Assembly (NCBI GenBank): GCA_029961685.1
Contig: JARWKL010000008.1
Span: 35,826,930-35,890,929, forward strand
Reading direction: 5' to 3'
DNA: 64,000 bases
From: Aristolochia californica
Lineage: Eukaryota; Streptophyta; Magnoliopsida; Piperales; Aristolochiaceae
The notes under the pieces are model-generated. The model searched no databases. It was given only the letters and a program-made list of their open reading frames with translations, and was not told the origin of the DNA. Positions 46,901 to 59,094 of this stretch are shown here, in pieces. Numbering within the stretch: position 1 is the first letter of the stretch; each line of letters starts with the position of its first letter. Both the position numbers and the translations under genes were made by a program.

Positions 46901-48925
46901 TGTGTATTTCTGGGGTACTCTCACACACAGAAGGGGTACAAATATTTTTGCCCATCCACAAGAAAAATATTTGTATTTGCTAATGTTATTTTCTTTGAGG
47001 ATGTATTGTTCTTTTCATTTGTGTCTATACTCTGATCCTAGTCTCACCTAAAATAGCACCAATTATCCATGTCCCAATTGATGAGCCCGTTGGACTGTCA
47101 CAAACTGTCATTGTCAAGAAACAATTACATGTATATAAATGCCGGAAAGAAGTATCACCACCGACTCTCTCACCAAACCATAACTCTATTTCATCTCAAG
47201 ATTCTGGAGGTAATGATCTACATCTTCCTATTGCACTCAGGAATGGTAAAAATATGTGATATCCATTATCTCAACATGTGTCTTTTAGTTCCTTATCTAA
47301 CTGGTATAAAAATTTTGCTTTGTCCATTTATACCTGCTCTATCCCTTCTTCAGTGCATAGGGCTTCGTCGTCTCCTCATTGGCAACAAGCTATGAATGTT
47401 GAAATGGATGCTTTGATAGATTGGGACACTTGGCAATTGTGTGATCTGCCATCTGGGACCAAAGTTGTTGGTTGTTGCTGGGTTTATACTATCAGGTATA
47501 ATGCAGACGGTTCTATTGAGTGATATAAAACTTGATTGGTTCTGAAAGGATATACTCAAACAATCTGGTATTGAAGTGTTTGAAACCTTTTTCGCTTATT
47601 GCTTCTTCGTCATCTGTCTATATTTTACTCTTTGTTGCAGTGAATCAGGGGTGGTCCCTACGTCAACTGGACATTAAAACACCTTCTTATATGGTGATCT
47701 AGAAAAATACTATACAAGTTGTGGTATCTATGGGATTCTCGAGGAGTCGTTGTGATTACTCTATGTTTGTTATGGAGATGTCCTTTAAAATTGTGGTGTT
47801 TTTGGTTTATGTAGATGACATTATATTATCTGGGAGTGAAACTCCTGGTATAGAGGATACCAAGTCTCATTTGTCTGCATATTTTCAAACTAAAAACTTG
47901 GGACCATGGAAATAATTTATGGGTATTGATGTGGCGAAATGTAAAGAAGACATTGTAATGACACAACGTAAGTATGTTACAAATATTCTTCAAGAGTATG
48001 GTTTGTTGGGAGTCAAACCAGTTGATACCCAATGGAAGTGGATATAATCTCTATGGTGAGCAGAGTAATGAATTAAATGACATAACACAATATTAGAGGT
48101 TAATAGGAAAGTTAATTTATGCAACAGTTACTAGACCTGACATTTATTTTGCAATAAGTGCAACAAACCATTTTATAGAACGTCCTCGAAAAGTACACTA
48201 GAAGATGCATAAAAAAATTTGAGGTATTTGAAAGGAGCACCTGGACAATGTCTTTTCTTTAGACCTAACAATCATATGAAGATAGAGGTTTTCTCTGATG
48301 CAAACTATGCAGGGTCCAAACTAAACAAAAAATCAACCTTTGGATATTGTGTCTTCCTATGAGGAAATTTGGTTTGTTGGCGAAGTAAAAAACATAATAT
48401 TGTAACCCGGTCTAGTGCAAAAACTGAATACAGGGTGATGGCTCACATAGTGAGCGATTTTATGTAGGTTGGGTCAATCTCATGAAAGTTGGGTTTCAAC
48501 TAGGATGAGTTGATGAACATGTTTTATGATAATCAGGTTGTAATCTTTATTACAAGTAATCCGATATTACAAGAAATGGATTGCCACTTGATTCGATATG
48601 GGGTGATGAAAAAGGAGGTAGTTACTCTATTTGTTCAGTCTAGAGATAAGTTGGCAAATGTTTTCACCAAGGGCCTTGACAAGCGAAATTTATATAATTT
48701 TGTAATAAGTTGGGACTCCATGATATATACACTCTAGCTTAAGGGGGAATGTTAAAAAAACACATATAGAAATATTTTGGTTATTTTACCCTCCAAGGGA
48801 ATTTTGGTTATTTTACCACTTTAGTGGTTAATTTTCTTGATGTAATCTTATTTTGCATGTTGAATTATATCAATGGTTAAATTTCATGTAGATAGGATAT
48901 GTAGTTAGGGAGTTATAAGAAGAAT
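43958..48925 (+). mobile_element. Ty1/copia element, decayed, 3' LTR truncated
   Basis: 5' LTR 43958-44281, perfect PBS 44282-44293, PPT aagggggaa (48741-48749), and 3' LTR from 48750 recognisable only to about 48925. There the host A2 interior resumes, so about 140 bp of LTR plus the TSD were lost. Domain order gag, PR, IN, RT, RNase H is that of copia. The element lies opposite to its A2 host. Confidence 0.9.
44755..48740 (+). pseudogene. Copia gag-pol, many stops and shifts
   Basis: Gag pieces: RFDGKD near 44810, YNLYMHKRVISRVYKLYTDL near 44995-45050, LITEFLDGLGAEFDVIKSQV (45182-45241). Protease: SWVLDSGASKHM near 45780-45816 with Asp-Ser-Gly intact. Integrase zinc segment near 46250-46290 (CQLGKHHKNVF). 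Integrase core is fragmentary (46330-46740). RT: LCDLPSGTKVVGCCWV (47435-47482) and the catalytic VYVDDIILSG near 47806-47835 intact. RNase H: GSKLNKKSTFGYCVF near 48310-48356 and SAKTEYRVMA near 48414-48443. At least a dozen in-frame stops make it non-functional. Confidence 0.88.
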
Positions 48926-49333
48926 AGACTTACAGATATATCTTTCGACATATAAGTCTCCATATAAAGTTTTATTCTCGATGGCATAAAACGCCTCAAA
49001 AGTTAAAGATTTTTGTTGTTGTTGCTCAAACCTTTTGCAATCTAATCTTTGATACTTCAAATATCGATTTCTCTTTGTGTAAAACTAATTGCCAAAATTA
49101 TTTTTGAGTTGAAAAGTAGACTCGAATATCTTTTTGTTAATATATAATTTGTAATATGAAAAATTCAGTGTGAAGAAGCGAACGCAAAGAAAACAATAAA
49201 TACTAGGAGAAGAAAGAAAGAAAGAAAGAAAAAATGAATGCAAACCTAAACTACTAAAGATTATAGATAAAAAAATAATAACATTTTCTCTATAGGTTGA
49301 TTGACTTAACTCACAAAACCCGCTCTAACACCA

Positions 49334-49642
49334 TATTGATTTTCTCAGAAGGTGAAAAACTTCATTGACTTTACCTAATTTGAGTACAATGAGCCTTTAT
49401 CTATAATGAAAGAGACTAATATTATCCAATTACATTTAACTACCCTTATCCCAAGTACACCAAAAGTTAAATACTAACAGGTCCTAAAATAATTGAACAA
49501 TTGAACATAAATAAAAAAACTAAAATAATTAAAACACATTTAATTGAGACTCTTATGTGAAACCTCATCCCATAAAACTTCACTATATTAACTCTAGCTT
49601 TGTGAAAATTATGTAAGATTCTTCTATATCTATTCTTCAATA
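49334..49642 (-). repeat. 5' LTR of reverse A2 element
   Basis: Begins tattgaagaatagatat in element sense (TG mutated to TA) and is similar over its length to 41650-41983. Confidence 0.8.
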
Positions 49643-50836
49643 GTACGTCATCCAAAAAATTTATCTTCTACGAATAAATAGATGCTTACTTCAAAAGCAT
49701 TACATTGAAAGATAGTAGCAATTCTCTTGATACTACTTTCACTGTTAATTATTCATGTTGGAGTACCACCATCATACTTTGAAATTAATATTTATACATT
49801 TGCTTCTATTGTTGGGTAACTCGTGGATACATTTTGTCGATTCCACCGAACCGATAAATATTTTAGAAGTCTCCCTTTGCCAAAAGAAAAAACTTCCGTA
49901 ACACAATTTCGAATCACTTTTCCAGAAAGTACCTGAAAAGATATACAAAAGCCTATAATCAAGCCGAACTGAGTGATTCTACAAGAAAAGGTCCACCTTA
50001 TTGAGATGGTTTGCTGTAATAAAGTTTCCAAAACTTAACAGGAAAGAATAATTTGGATGCTTGGATATACTTGCATTTGAGAAAATTTTCTTTTGTGTTA
50101 TGTAGGCCGAAATGCAATTTGATCATTTCCAAGCCAAATTGTACTCAAAACAGCTAAACAGTACCACACAACAATCACTTCACACTTCAAAATGTATAAA
50201 ATCAAAAGATCAGGAGCAAAGTTATAGGGAACAAAACAGAAGCCTGACCCTCTGTAGTTTGAGCAGGTACAAGCTAACAGGTGGGCGGCAATTTAACCTG
50301 ACAAGGGGCTCTAAACATCGCATGTGGCCAAAAAAACTGCAGTAAGCCATCAATCAACAGGCTGCGGCACAGAAAAAGGGAAAAAATTGACCTTTTTAAG
50401 CCACTTCAAAAGAAAATGATCAAACCTTTCCTCCAAGGAATGATTGCATGTAGTGTGAAGAAGAAAATATTCAAATAGCTCCCAAGATCTCCAATCATGC
50501 TCCTCAAAAGAAATATAATTGTGTAGCCCCATGGGCAATTTAGAAATGACCAAATTCCCCTCAGCCTACATAATTCAACACTTTCCATTTGATGCCATTT
50601 TTTCTGAATATTTACTCAAAAATCAAAGTCAACTTATTTCTACCTGCTAATAAAAGGAAATCTATATCGGGTATAAGGTTTATCTAATAGTTCTACGTCT
50701 TTTAAGAGGTTCCATATATTCCTGATTAGTAGTAGTACCCACTGTAATAATGTGAAAGAATGATTTTTAAAAATGTAAAAAAAAAAAAAGCCCAAAGAAT
50801 CTCTTGATGCGGCACTACCTTCAGATTTCATGGATT
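49643..50836. other. Flank and 3' UTR of the hydratase gene
   Basis: No element recognised. The part nearest 50836 will be the minus-strand 3' UTR. Short ORFs here show no motif. Confidence 0.5.
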
Positions 50837-53800
50837 TCATAATGATGATGATGGTCTATGATGGAGAAATACATTGCCAGAAAGTACGGATCTGTTTCGT
50901 TCTTTTACAATAACCAGATACAAAACCCTGCAAAGTGCCAATTTTACACTTAGCCATCCGTGAGAAAGAGGAAAGTTAACAAGGTTACAGTGATAAATTA
51001 AGTGCAAAGAAAAGTATTTTTACCTTGACCCATCCAACCACATCTTGGTGATCAATGTTTCTCCAGGATAGACAGGAAGAAGGAAGCGAGCCAAAACGCT
51101 TTTCACTAAAGCAGGATCCCCGTTACAAAGACATTTGACAATTGCTCTTACTGCGAAGCCCAGTGAGCACAAACCGTGTAATATTGGGCGTGAAAACCTT
51201 CATACAAGTAGGCATAAAATCAACTAGGACACTCAATTAAGAACAGAAAAGAAACTGCTACCAATTATCACAGAACATCAGTGACTTCCTGAAGTGACAC
51301 TTCCATCTTTTAATACTATCTTGATTCTTTAATCAGGCTGTAGTTACTTCACTACAACAGGACATAAAACCAAAAAAAAATCATTCTTTTAGAGAAATGA
51401 CAAAAAAAAATATTTGAATTTCATATATATAAGGACCCGTGACCTTTTTACCAAAAGGTACAGGTGATATCAGAACTCACTGAATTAGAATCTCAATTAC
51501 CTTTCTTCTATCTTTTAGTTTAACTAGTAACTTATAAATCCGTAAAAGAAGCTATCTTTCTTCTTCCTTTTAGTTTTACTTGTAACTTATAAATTGGCAA
51601 CAGAAGCAAAGGAAAGTTAAGCAACATATGATACTAACCCAGCAACACGTGCAACAATGGGATCTGAGTGCAGAGGATTGTAGTCACCTGATAGCCTGTA
51701 TAATAATGCCTGAACCATATGTTAAATGTTGAAAAATTAGATAGGGCGGTCTTGGAAACACAGATTCATTGAGGTCCCAGATAGCACAATTTGTTGGGTT
51801 AAACAAAATCATAATCAAGCAGTAACTGTGTAATCAGAAAATAGAATTACAGGTTCCCAATTTGGAAGTAAGCAGCTAGTTCTTAATCTCAGAAACAAAA
51901 CTAAGTCAAAATTATAAGAGAGGAGCTGGCAGTCAGAATTTCATAACCTTTTGATTCATATTCCTGCACTGTGTGCTTAGTAAAAACCAGTTTCGCAATT
52001 CCAACCACTGAAACCACCTGAATTACAGGATAAGCCAAATCTAGACAAAAATTCTAAAAGGAAATACAATCCTTGTGAGATTATCTGTCTCAGTTTCCTT
52101 AGGTTTTAAACCTAATACTGAAGATAGATGAAGATCCAGCTGAAGTGTCTTTGAGGTTCATGAAAGGAATGAAGTCAGTTAGAAGAAATTTATAATTTGT
52201 ATAATCAACAACTGTCTGGACAATTGAACCAGCGGGATGGCTTCTAGAGCTCTTACAGCACTTTAAGATAAAATAATCAAATTTCAAAATACAAAAAGGA
52301 AAAACACGTCGTTGGAGCAAACTTTAAAATCCATCTATCAATATGACTGACATTATCTGGACAACAAAAGATTCAGTTGTTGTCATATCTGTCTATCTAA
52401 TTAGAAATATTTTGGTATGCCAGTAAAGAATGTAACTAATTTCAAAGCAAATATAAGTAAATAAAATTTGAAACTACCTGAGATTGATTAGTGCTCTCTT
52501 CGTATACTGAAAAAGGACTAGTTTTGGGAATAGTTACACTGGAAACTTGGCTGGCTGGGTACTTGGAATATGAATATAAGGGTGTAGACTTTGAAAAGCC
52601 ACCAGCACCACGCAGATAGACAGAACTCCTGCACGTTTAAAAATAAAATTTTAATCATAAACACATTTAATTTTTTTGCTTAGAAAAGACATTTGTCTTC
52701 CATACATACCTGTTCATACAGAGTGCTTCACCAGTCTCTTTATTATAGCTCGTTGTCTCAATCTCAACAACAGCGGCTTTACCTGGAAAATTAACCAGCA
52801 GAATAAAGCTCTTCTGCATTGACAGATGTCAGTAGATCATGAAAGTCATGTTCTTTGCCTACAACCGGTTTCAAGAGAGTTATAGAAGTTGTTTGTTGAT
52901 GGCAAAGAAAAATGTTAATATTTCTTATGTTTTTAATTATTATTGTTTTTCAATATTAGTTGAACTCACAAACATACAAGATAACCCAAACACCCATGAG
53001 AGTTGAATCCAAGACTCACATTGGAAACCCTTTAATGCGATTAAACCAAAGGGTCAATGCACATGCCATTTCATTCAGAATGACAATAATCAGCAAATAA
53101 ACTAAGAGTACAACTTATAAAAAATAAAAAATAAAAAAAAATAAGAGTACAAAAGAAAACATCTACACTTCAAAATTAAACAAAATTAAAATGGAATAAA
53201 GGATAATCCTGCCCTTCTCTTTTATTAAGTATGGAAAAATTAAATTACACTCTTTTAAACTAGAAATTACAACAGAAGAAACATACCTTTGTCATGCAAG
53301 CCGGAAATCACAGCCCGATTTTGGATCTGAAAAATGACATAATTTGAGCATTTACACAAATGAAAATGAAATAACTTGGAAAGTAAAGGCAGAATCATAC
53401 AGAGCAGCTTGAAGGCAAAGGCTTGTAGATTTCCATGTATTGTTGCCCGTGTAATAAAAGATGAGGGTCAATTCTGGCAAAAATTCCATGTTAATGGGTT
53501 CTAGTCAAATCAGGCAGAAATATGCATTGAGAAGGTTATTATCTAGCACAATTGTTAACCTTTATGAGCAAAAGGAAACAGAGACAAATGATCAGTAGAC
53601 ACAGACAAATTTCCACACTTGGATACTCTAGAAGTACTTACTGCAAACCTTCCACTTGGCGAAGATTACTAATAAGCGCAAATGGAAATACTGCAGCAAA
53701 AGTTGGCAAAACCTGAAAATTGGAAAAGTAAAGAAAAGATCAACAATTAGATGAAAAACCTGTTCACCATTTTAGACGGGTGCGAGTTCATTCATCTACA

Positions 53801-54982
53801 ATAAAACTAAAATGCATATCAAAGCTGCCTTCCTGTCTGTTCATGAACTACTTGATAATGTCAGAGATATTAGAACTGTCTTCACAGAAATCCAGAAAAA
53901 CACAAGCAAACGATATAGCACATCAGCATATAAACTATCAAGGTTGCTACCACTAATTGTTCTCTGGAGTTTACTATCCGATATTTGTCTATTCAAATTG
54001 CTTCATTTCCTAAATATAAGTTATCTAGACTGCTGCTCCAGATTAATTGGTTCTCGATTAAAACATCCAGCTCTAGATTCTTCTTTTGACTATTAAAACG
54101 TTCAAATCCATTAACCTGAATAAATTTTTGTCCATTTTCATGGTAAACATATTTGAGCTCTTTCTCATCCACAGCATTTCCAATGCAAGAGCCAACACCA
54201 AGGGCATAAACTGCTACATCCCTGTGAACAACAGAAACATGTTAAGGTTGCTGAAGGCGAGTTGATACCTCCGCCAGCAAGTCTGATGGTGAGAGAACAT
54301 AATTCATGAGAAAAGCAAATTCCTATAATTTAATAAACACATAAAGAAGTTTGCAAGGTCTACCTCTCAGTATAGTTGAAAACTGTCTGATATGCATCCC
54401 ATACATGCAAGGCAAAAATAAAATAGTGAGTATAGTTGAATGCTTAAACTTTCAGATTTAAGTTTTTAAGTGATTCGAGAACAGAAAGATCCCTAGTTCA
54501 AGCTCAAATGACCTGGAAATGTTCTCTATGTATATGTTCCAATATGGAGATCCAGTCGTGCAGATGTATAAACCAAGAAGTAATTATCGCATAAAGCACA
54601 AAGTAAATTACGAAAGGAGCGATCAAATCCCCTTTGGCCTTTCTGTTTACAGAGAATTATAATTTTATTCTGTTTACCTGCAATTCATCCATTCTAATGT
54701 ACAAGAGTTCCTCAACTTATTGAGACTTTATACAAATATCATATAAGATATTCCCATGGCTATCAATCATACACAATCCATTGTAATTATGACTCACTTC
54801 AAGATGACAAGAGAAAAAAAAAAATCAGATATCATCAAATCCAAACAAGGGAATTGAAGTTCTTCAAAAAATTTCCCAAATAATGGAACTGCAATCGTAT
54901 TCCGAAGAAATAATCAAACCTCTGGAAATTTGTGAGCCAAGACAAGTTCCGGGTTGCAGACGGTAGAACTGGAGCCCACCAT
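50837..54982 (-). CDS. ECH2: Peroxisomal enoyl-CoA hydratase 2 (11 exons, intact)
   Basis: Exons in transcript order: 54982-54920, 54386-54364, 54221-54116, 53712-53642, 53473-53401, 53326-53287, 52782-52710, 52628-52478, 51709-51639, 51197-51024, 50927-50837. They sum to 936 nt, 311 codons plus stop; every intron is GT-AG and phases agree. The product is a double hot-dog hydratase-2 (MaoC type) that hydrates 2-trans-enoyl-CoA to the (R)-3-hydroxyacyl-CoA, used in peroxisomal beta-oxidation of fatty acids with even-position cis double bonds. Landmarks: N-terminal RDVAVYALGVG, LLLHGQQY (93-100), hydratase-2 motif SGDYNPLHSDP with Asp209 and His214 as the expected catalytic pair, PILHGLC (228-234), PVYPGET in exon 10, and C-terminal Ser-Ser-Leu, a PTS1-type peroxisomal signal as in Arabidopsis ECH2 (309 aa). 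The start is the only ATG upstream of LVLAHKFPE in frame. Identification is very secure. Confidence 0.95.
54364..54386 (-). CDS. ECH2: ECH2 microexon (exon 2, 23 nt)
   Basis: ACA GTT TTC AAC TAT ACT GAG AG between acceptor atatcag and donor gtagac. Encodes TVFNYTE plus two bases of Arg, exactly bridging HKFPE (exon 1) and RDVAVYALG (exon 3), as the family sequence requires. Leaving it out breaks the frame. Confidence 0.9.
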
Positions 54983-55290
54983 CAGTCGGCCAAGTAATTA
55001 CGGGAAAGCTTCAGTACTTCTGCACAAGATGAAACCGAGGTAAAACTGGTCTGAAGGTTGATCACAGATTATATAAAAACTGTCACAAATTTGACTTCAG
55101 CAGAATATCAAAAGCTTTCGACAGGAAGCAGTAGGAGACTTACCAAATGACGCGAGAGATTTAAGATTAGAAGAGTAATCGGCTGAAGAGAGATAAAGAG
55201 GGTAGTAGAAGGAAACACTTCCTTGACTACCAGAAGAAACGTGGGACAGCCCTCCCCGGAGTCAAAAAACCGTAGGACGGTGATTCTAAA
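54983..55290 (-). promoter_or_regulatory. ECH2 5' UTR and core promoter region
   Basis: About 308 bp separate the start codon from hAT-like copy 3. Contents are unremarkable; no clear TATA box at a suitable distance was seen on the minus strand. Any promoter must lie here or within the transposon. Confidence 0.45.
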
Positions 55291-55446
55291 TTTAATTTGG
55301 CATCGAATCGAACACCGAACCTGCATATTTTCGAGGGTCTTGATTTAAATATTTTAAACTCGTGGAACTCAAACCCCAATAATTTTTATGATTTGAATTC
55401 TAAATTATATTTAAAATTTTATATAAAATACATGTCAAATAAATTG

Positions 55447-55492
<46 letters not shown>

Positions 55493-56572
55493 ATTGGACA
55501 TAACCTGTATATATATATATTTTAATAAAATTGGACATAACCTGTATATTAACTTTGCATAAAATTATCTATATACTATGCATAAAATTATTCATAAAAA
55601 CTGCATAATTATATATAAAATTTATTCAATAATCAAACACAAAAATATTCTTTTGAAAAACAATACTAGTTTTGTCCATTTGTACTCAATCAGATCGTTC
55701 TAGGACTGGAAAACCAGATCATCGAAACAGAGAAAAAGTATACGAAAAATAGTTTTTGGATAACTTAATCGCATGCCTATTTTCATTTTTTCTTCGAAGC
55801 ATGGATTCATACAGCAGCCATTCTGAAACGTTACCAATCTGTTCTTCTGAAAAACTTGAGTGGAGTTAGAATTAAGAGAGTACCTCAAATAATAAGAGGA
55901 GCTACAAATTTCAATGACATCCAACATCATGCAGTTTCTTTACCAATTTGTGCCTGAGACAAGTTTATAAAAATTTCCAGCCTTCTAGAAAACAAGTGAT
56001 AATGTTGAACCAAGTACCATGGTATAAGCATATTAACTCCACTGCATGTACTAAACAAGTAAAGGCAGAAAATGTTTCAAGGAGTAGGATAGATTCTCAA
56101 ATACCCCTCCTACTTAGGGGGAAAGGAGAAAATGTTTCCACTTGAAAAAAATATTCTACCACATATTATAGAAACCATAACAAGGTTATGATATAATTTA
56201 TAATAAAAATTCACATGAATGAGAGATGGAGACAAAGAAGAGGGAGAGAAAGTTACGGGAGGGTCTCGACGATGGCAGACGGGGGGGAGGAAGAAATCGA
56301 AGAGAAGAAAGTTTTCGAATGTTGTTTCCCTATTCCCCCAAATTCTCGAGAAGTTGAGACGAAGACGAAGACACCTCTCGCTCCCGACTCCCTCCTCTTG
56401 GGCCATCGTTAAGTTAATGAGCCGACTCGTGAGCTTCAAACCGAACTATGGTCCAGTCGAGCTCGACTCATTAACTTAAGGGAGCCATATCGGTTCGAGA
56501 TCTAGATAAAACAAAATGAATCGAGCCAAACTTGAGCCGCACGTGAACCGACTCGGTTCAATGTCATTCCTA
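55291..56572. mobile_element. hAT-like DNA element, copy 3
   Basis: Left end (about 55291) is degenerate but continues into tttggcatcgaatcgaac as copies 1 and 2 do. Right end reads atgtcattccta. Flanks attctaaa (55283-55290) and attctaat (56573-56580) form an 8-bp TSD with one difference. The subterminal ggttcga/ctcgact words and the GC-rich patch (56270-56400) match the other copies. No transposase. Left boundary good to a few bases. Confidence 0.75.
55454..55485. repeat. (TA)n microsatellite
   Basis: About sixteen TA units within hAT-like copy 3, with a shorter echo near 55509. Confidence 0.95.
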
Positions 56573-56580
56573 ATTCTAAT

Positions 56581-57286
56581 TACAAAAAACGCTCGGATAA
56601 AAAAAAGTAAACTTTACCCTTTATTGACTAAAAAAAACCAAAATTATGAGTAGTTGATAAAGATGATAAAATGATATTAACTTTAGGACGAAAATACATA
56701 GTATTATATAGCCATTTTTACTATTTAATGTAGTAATTATTATATATTTTTACATGATGTTATCACCCAAAAATAAAAATTATTTTTTCGAGTCCTTATT
56801 GAGCAAAGTGTAACTCGTATGACTAAAATGGGTGAAATAAATGTCGTTCTCTTTTATTTTTACATTATTATAATTCTATTTATGCAATAGACTATGTTCT
56901 TCATACCCTTGAAGACAATGTCAACTTAAATCTACCATATTTTTGTTAACCGCAACTATCTAATAACATAATATTTAGGTTACATAACATAGTATTATTT
57001 CCACATAGTGACATAGATTAAAAGGGGGAGACACATAGATTAACATAAACCTCTAAGGAAGGGGAAGAGGTTGTAAAAATAAACTCAATTTACCTTGAAG
57101 CTTCATAGTGAGGGGGAGTTAAGTTTGTAAAACTTAATTAAAGCAACAAATAAGGGGGAACAATTTCAAAATCACCATGTGTTTCATATACATTATGTCA
57201 TTAGCACTCAACCTTTTAAATGAGTATTTTTCATCATAAGAAAAGGGAGATTGTTCAAGTGAGATTTCAAGATCCCTCCAAGTGTC
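56581..57286. other. Unassigned AT-rich spacer
   Basis: No gene seen. Several purine-rich agggggag runs (about 57023, 57112, 57152) resemble isolated polypurine tracts and may be fossils of an element interior. Confidence 0.4.
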
Positions 57287-57291
57287 CTAAT

Positions 57292-57733
57292 TGTTGGAAG
57301 ATAGGCCCAAACCCACATGACCAAAAAAGACCCACATATCTAACAGTATTATAATATGGGTCACACGACCAAGGAAGGCCCACAAGATGGGCCCAAACAC
57401 ATAAGAAGTAGGACCCACCATGATTACCACGAGTTGGCATCCTTATCACATAAGTTGGAAGATCAAGAAGGACTCACAAAGACATCTTTATCTTATGGTC
57501 ACATTCTAGAAGAGTTCTAGTTTGAGTTATGTTTGTCTTTTATCTATATTGAGTTATTTAATTATGCTAGGACTTATCTTTCAGTGTTAGAGTTTGGGTG
57601 TAATTGGAACAAAAATAGTTTTATTGTAATTGGATTCTACTACCTTCCTCTATTATAAATAGAGGTTCGTGTACTCTGATTATAATAAGTTAATGAAGTC
57701 AATGAAGTATTTCACTTTTTCATAAATTCAACA
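57292..57733 (+). repeat. A1 5' LTR
   Basis: tgttggaagatag to ttcaaca, with a tataaatagagg TATA segment near 57653, followed by PBS. Confidence 0.93.
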
Positions 57734-57959
57734 TGGTATCAGAGCAGATTCTGTGAGTTGACTTGGTCAAACCACATAGATAATGAGATCCTTTTCTCTA
57801 AACCCTAAACCCTAAGTCTAGGTTCGTAGTTATTTTTTCTCAGTCCATACACATGTAGTTTTTTTTGCATTTTTAAAATTCATTACTGAGATTTTTGTAT
57901 TTCAAATTATATATTGACGGAAAGATATTTGAGTCTACTTTCCAAATAAAAATTATTTT

Positions 57960-58640
57960 TTCCAATCGGAGTTTTATACAAAGAGAAATCGATATTTGAA
58001 TGAGTGAAAGTCAGATTGTGAAAGATTTTCAAGCAATAGAAGAAAGCTTCAAATTCAGAGGTATTTTATGCTATCAAGAACTAGTATTTGTATGGAGATA
58101 TATATATATATATATATAAATATCTATAAGTATATTCTCTTACATATTCAACCAATTTTCAATCGGATTTATCTACAAAGAGAAATCGATATTTGAAGAA
58201 GCAAATGTCAGATTGGAAAAAAGGTTCGAGAAGTAGCAAAAAGCTTCAACTTCCGAAGTATTTTATACTATCAAGAACGAGACTTTATATGGAGAATTAT
58301 ATACCAAAAGAAAGATATGTAAGTATATTTTCTTATGTATTCAACTAATTCTCGATCTGATATTTTTATAAGGAGATATTGATCTTAGAAGAGTCAATGA
58401 TCATACTAGAAATAGAGGAGAAACAGTGCTTAGTTCGGCAAGATGATGGAGACCGAAATCAAATTATTTATCTTCTGATAATTATATTTTATGAAGAGAA
58501 TTTATACTTGGATGAAATTTATTTAATTCTATTTTAATAAGGAGAAAATTTTATGTCAATCTGATCTATATTTAAAGATATAATCGCATTAGAAGAATCA
58601 AGGGTCATGCTGGTATCCTATTGCATTGAAAAATCCGAAT
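57960..58640 (+). repeat. Four degenerate modules, period about 195 bp
   Basis: The anchor agagaaatcgatatttgaa occurs at about 57983 and 58180, and diverged forms at about 58374 (ggagatattgatctta) and 58572 (taaagatataatcgcatt). Between anchors, cagattg, aagcttcaa and ctatcaagaac words recur. Related modules lie in B copies 1 and 2 and in reverse in the A1 and A2 elements on the left. Confidence 0.75.
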
Positions 58641-59094
58641 TTAAGCCAATTATTTTGGGTCACTATTTGAGTTTTATATCAGAAAAATATCTCAGTTCTC
58701 CCTGTTTTAAGGGTTTATTACTACATCTACATTATTTGGGCTTATTGTTGTAGCTATGATATTTGGTTCAAGTTGGGATCACTACCATTACCTCCCAGTT
58801 TGAGGGGGAGAAATAGAAGAAAAGAGGTATTTTATTCCATATGTTGTGGATAAAGTTTATGTGACCAAAATATTCAAGAGAGGGGGAGCACAAATGAGCC
58901 TTGTGCATTTAAGAAGAAATTTTTATATCGGATTATTTCAAGGGTTCTTTTACAAAGTTTATTATTTGGTTCGTGTTATATGTGTTGGAAGATGGTCGTG
59001 TTACATTACAGCTGCTGCGATTATGTCTCTTTGGATGAGACATTATTATTGAAGAAGAGATGGCCTCGATACATTTTCTCATACCATAATTTAT

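Larger units (their letters stand above)
41650..49642 (-). mobile_element. Family A2 element (reverse), carrying nested copia and solo LTR
   Basis: In element sense the 5' LTR is 49334-49642, a degenerate PBS is at 49322-49333 (reverse gctctaacacca, two mismatches), and the 3' LTR is 41650-41983 with PPT 41984-41995. The interior has the conserved pre-LTR block (42652-43060, reversed). It is interrupted by a solo LTR (42007-42646) and a copia element (43958-48925). TSD is uncertain (aagta on the left, tagta or gtacg on the right). No own coding capacity. Confidence 0.8.

Noticed and set aside
53812..54096. 94-codon plus-strand ORF
   Set aside because: It lies in an intron of ECH2 on the opposite strand and has no recognisable motif.
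56110..56479. ORFs on both strands (109 and 86 codons)
   Set aside because: They fall in the GC-rich part of hAT-like copy 3, overlap each other on opposite strands and show no transposase signature.
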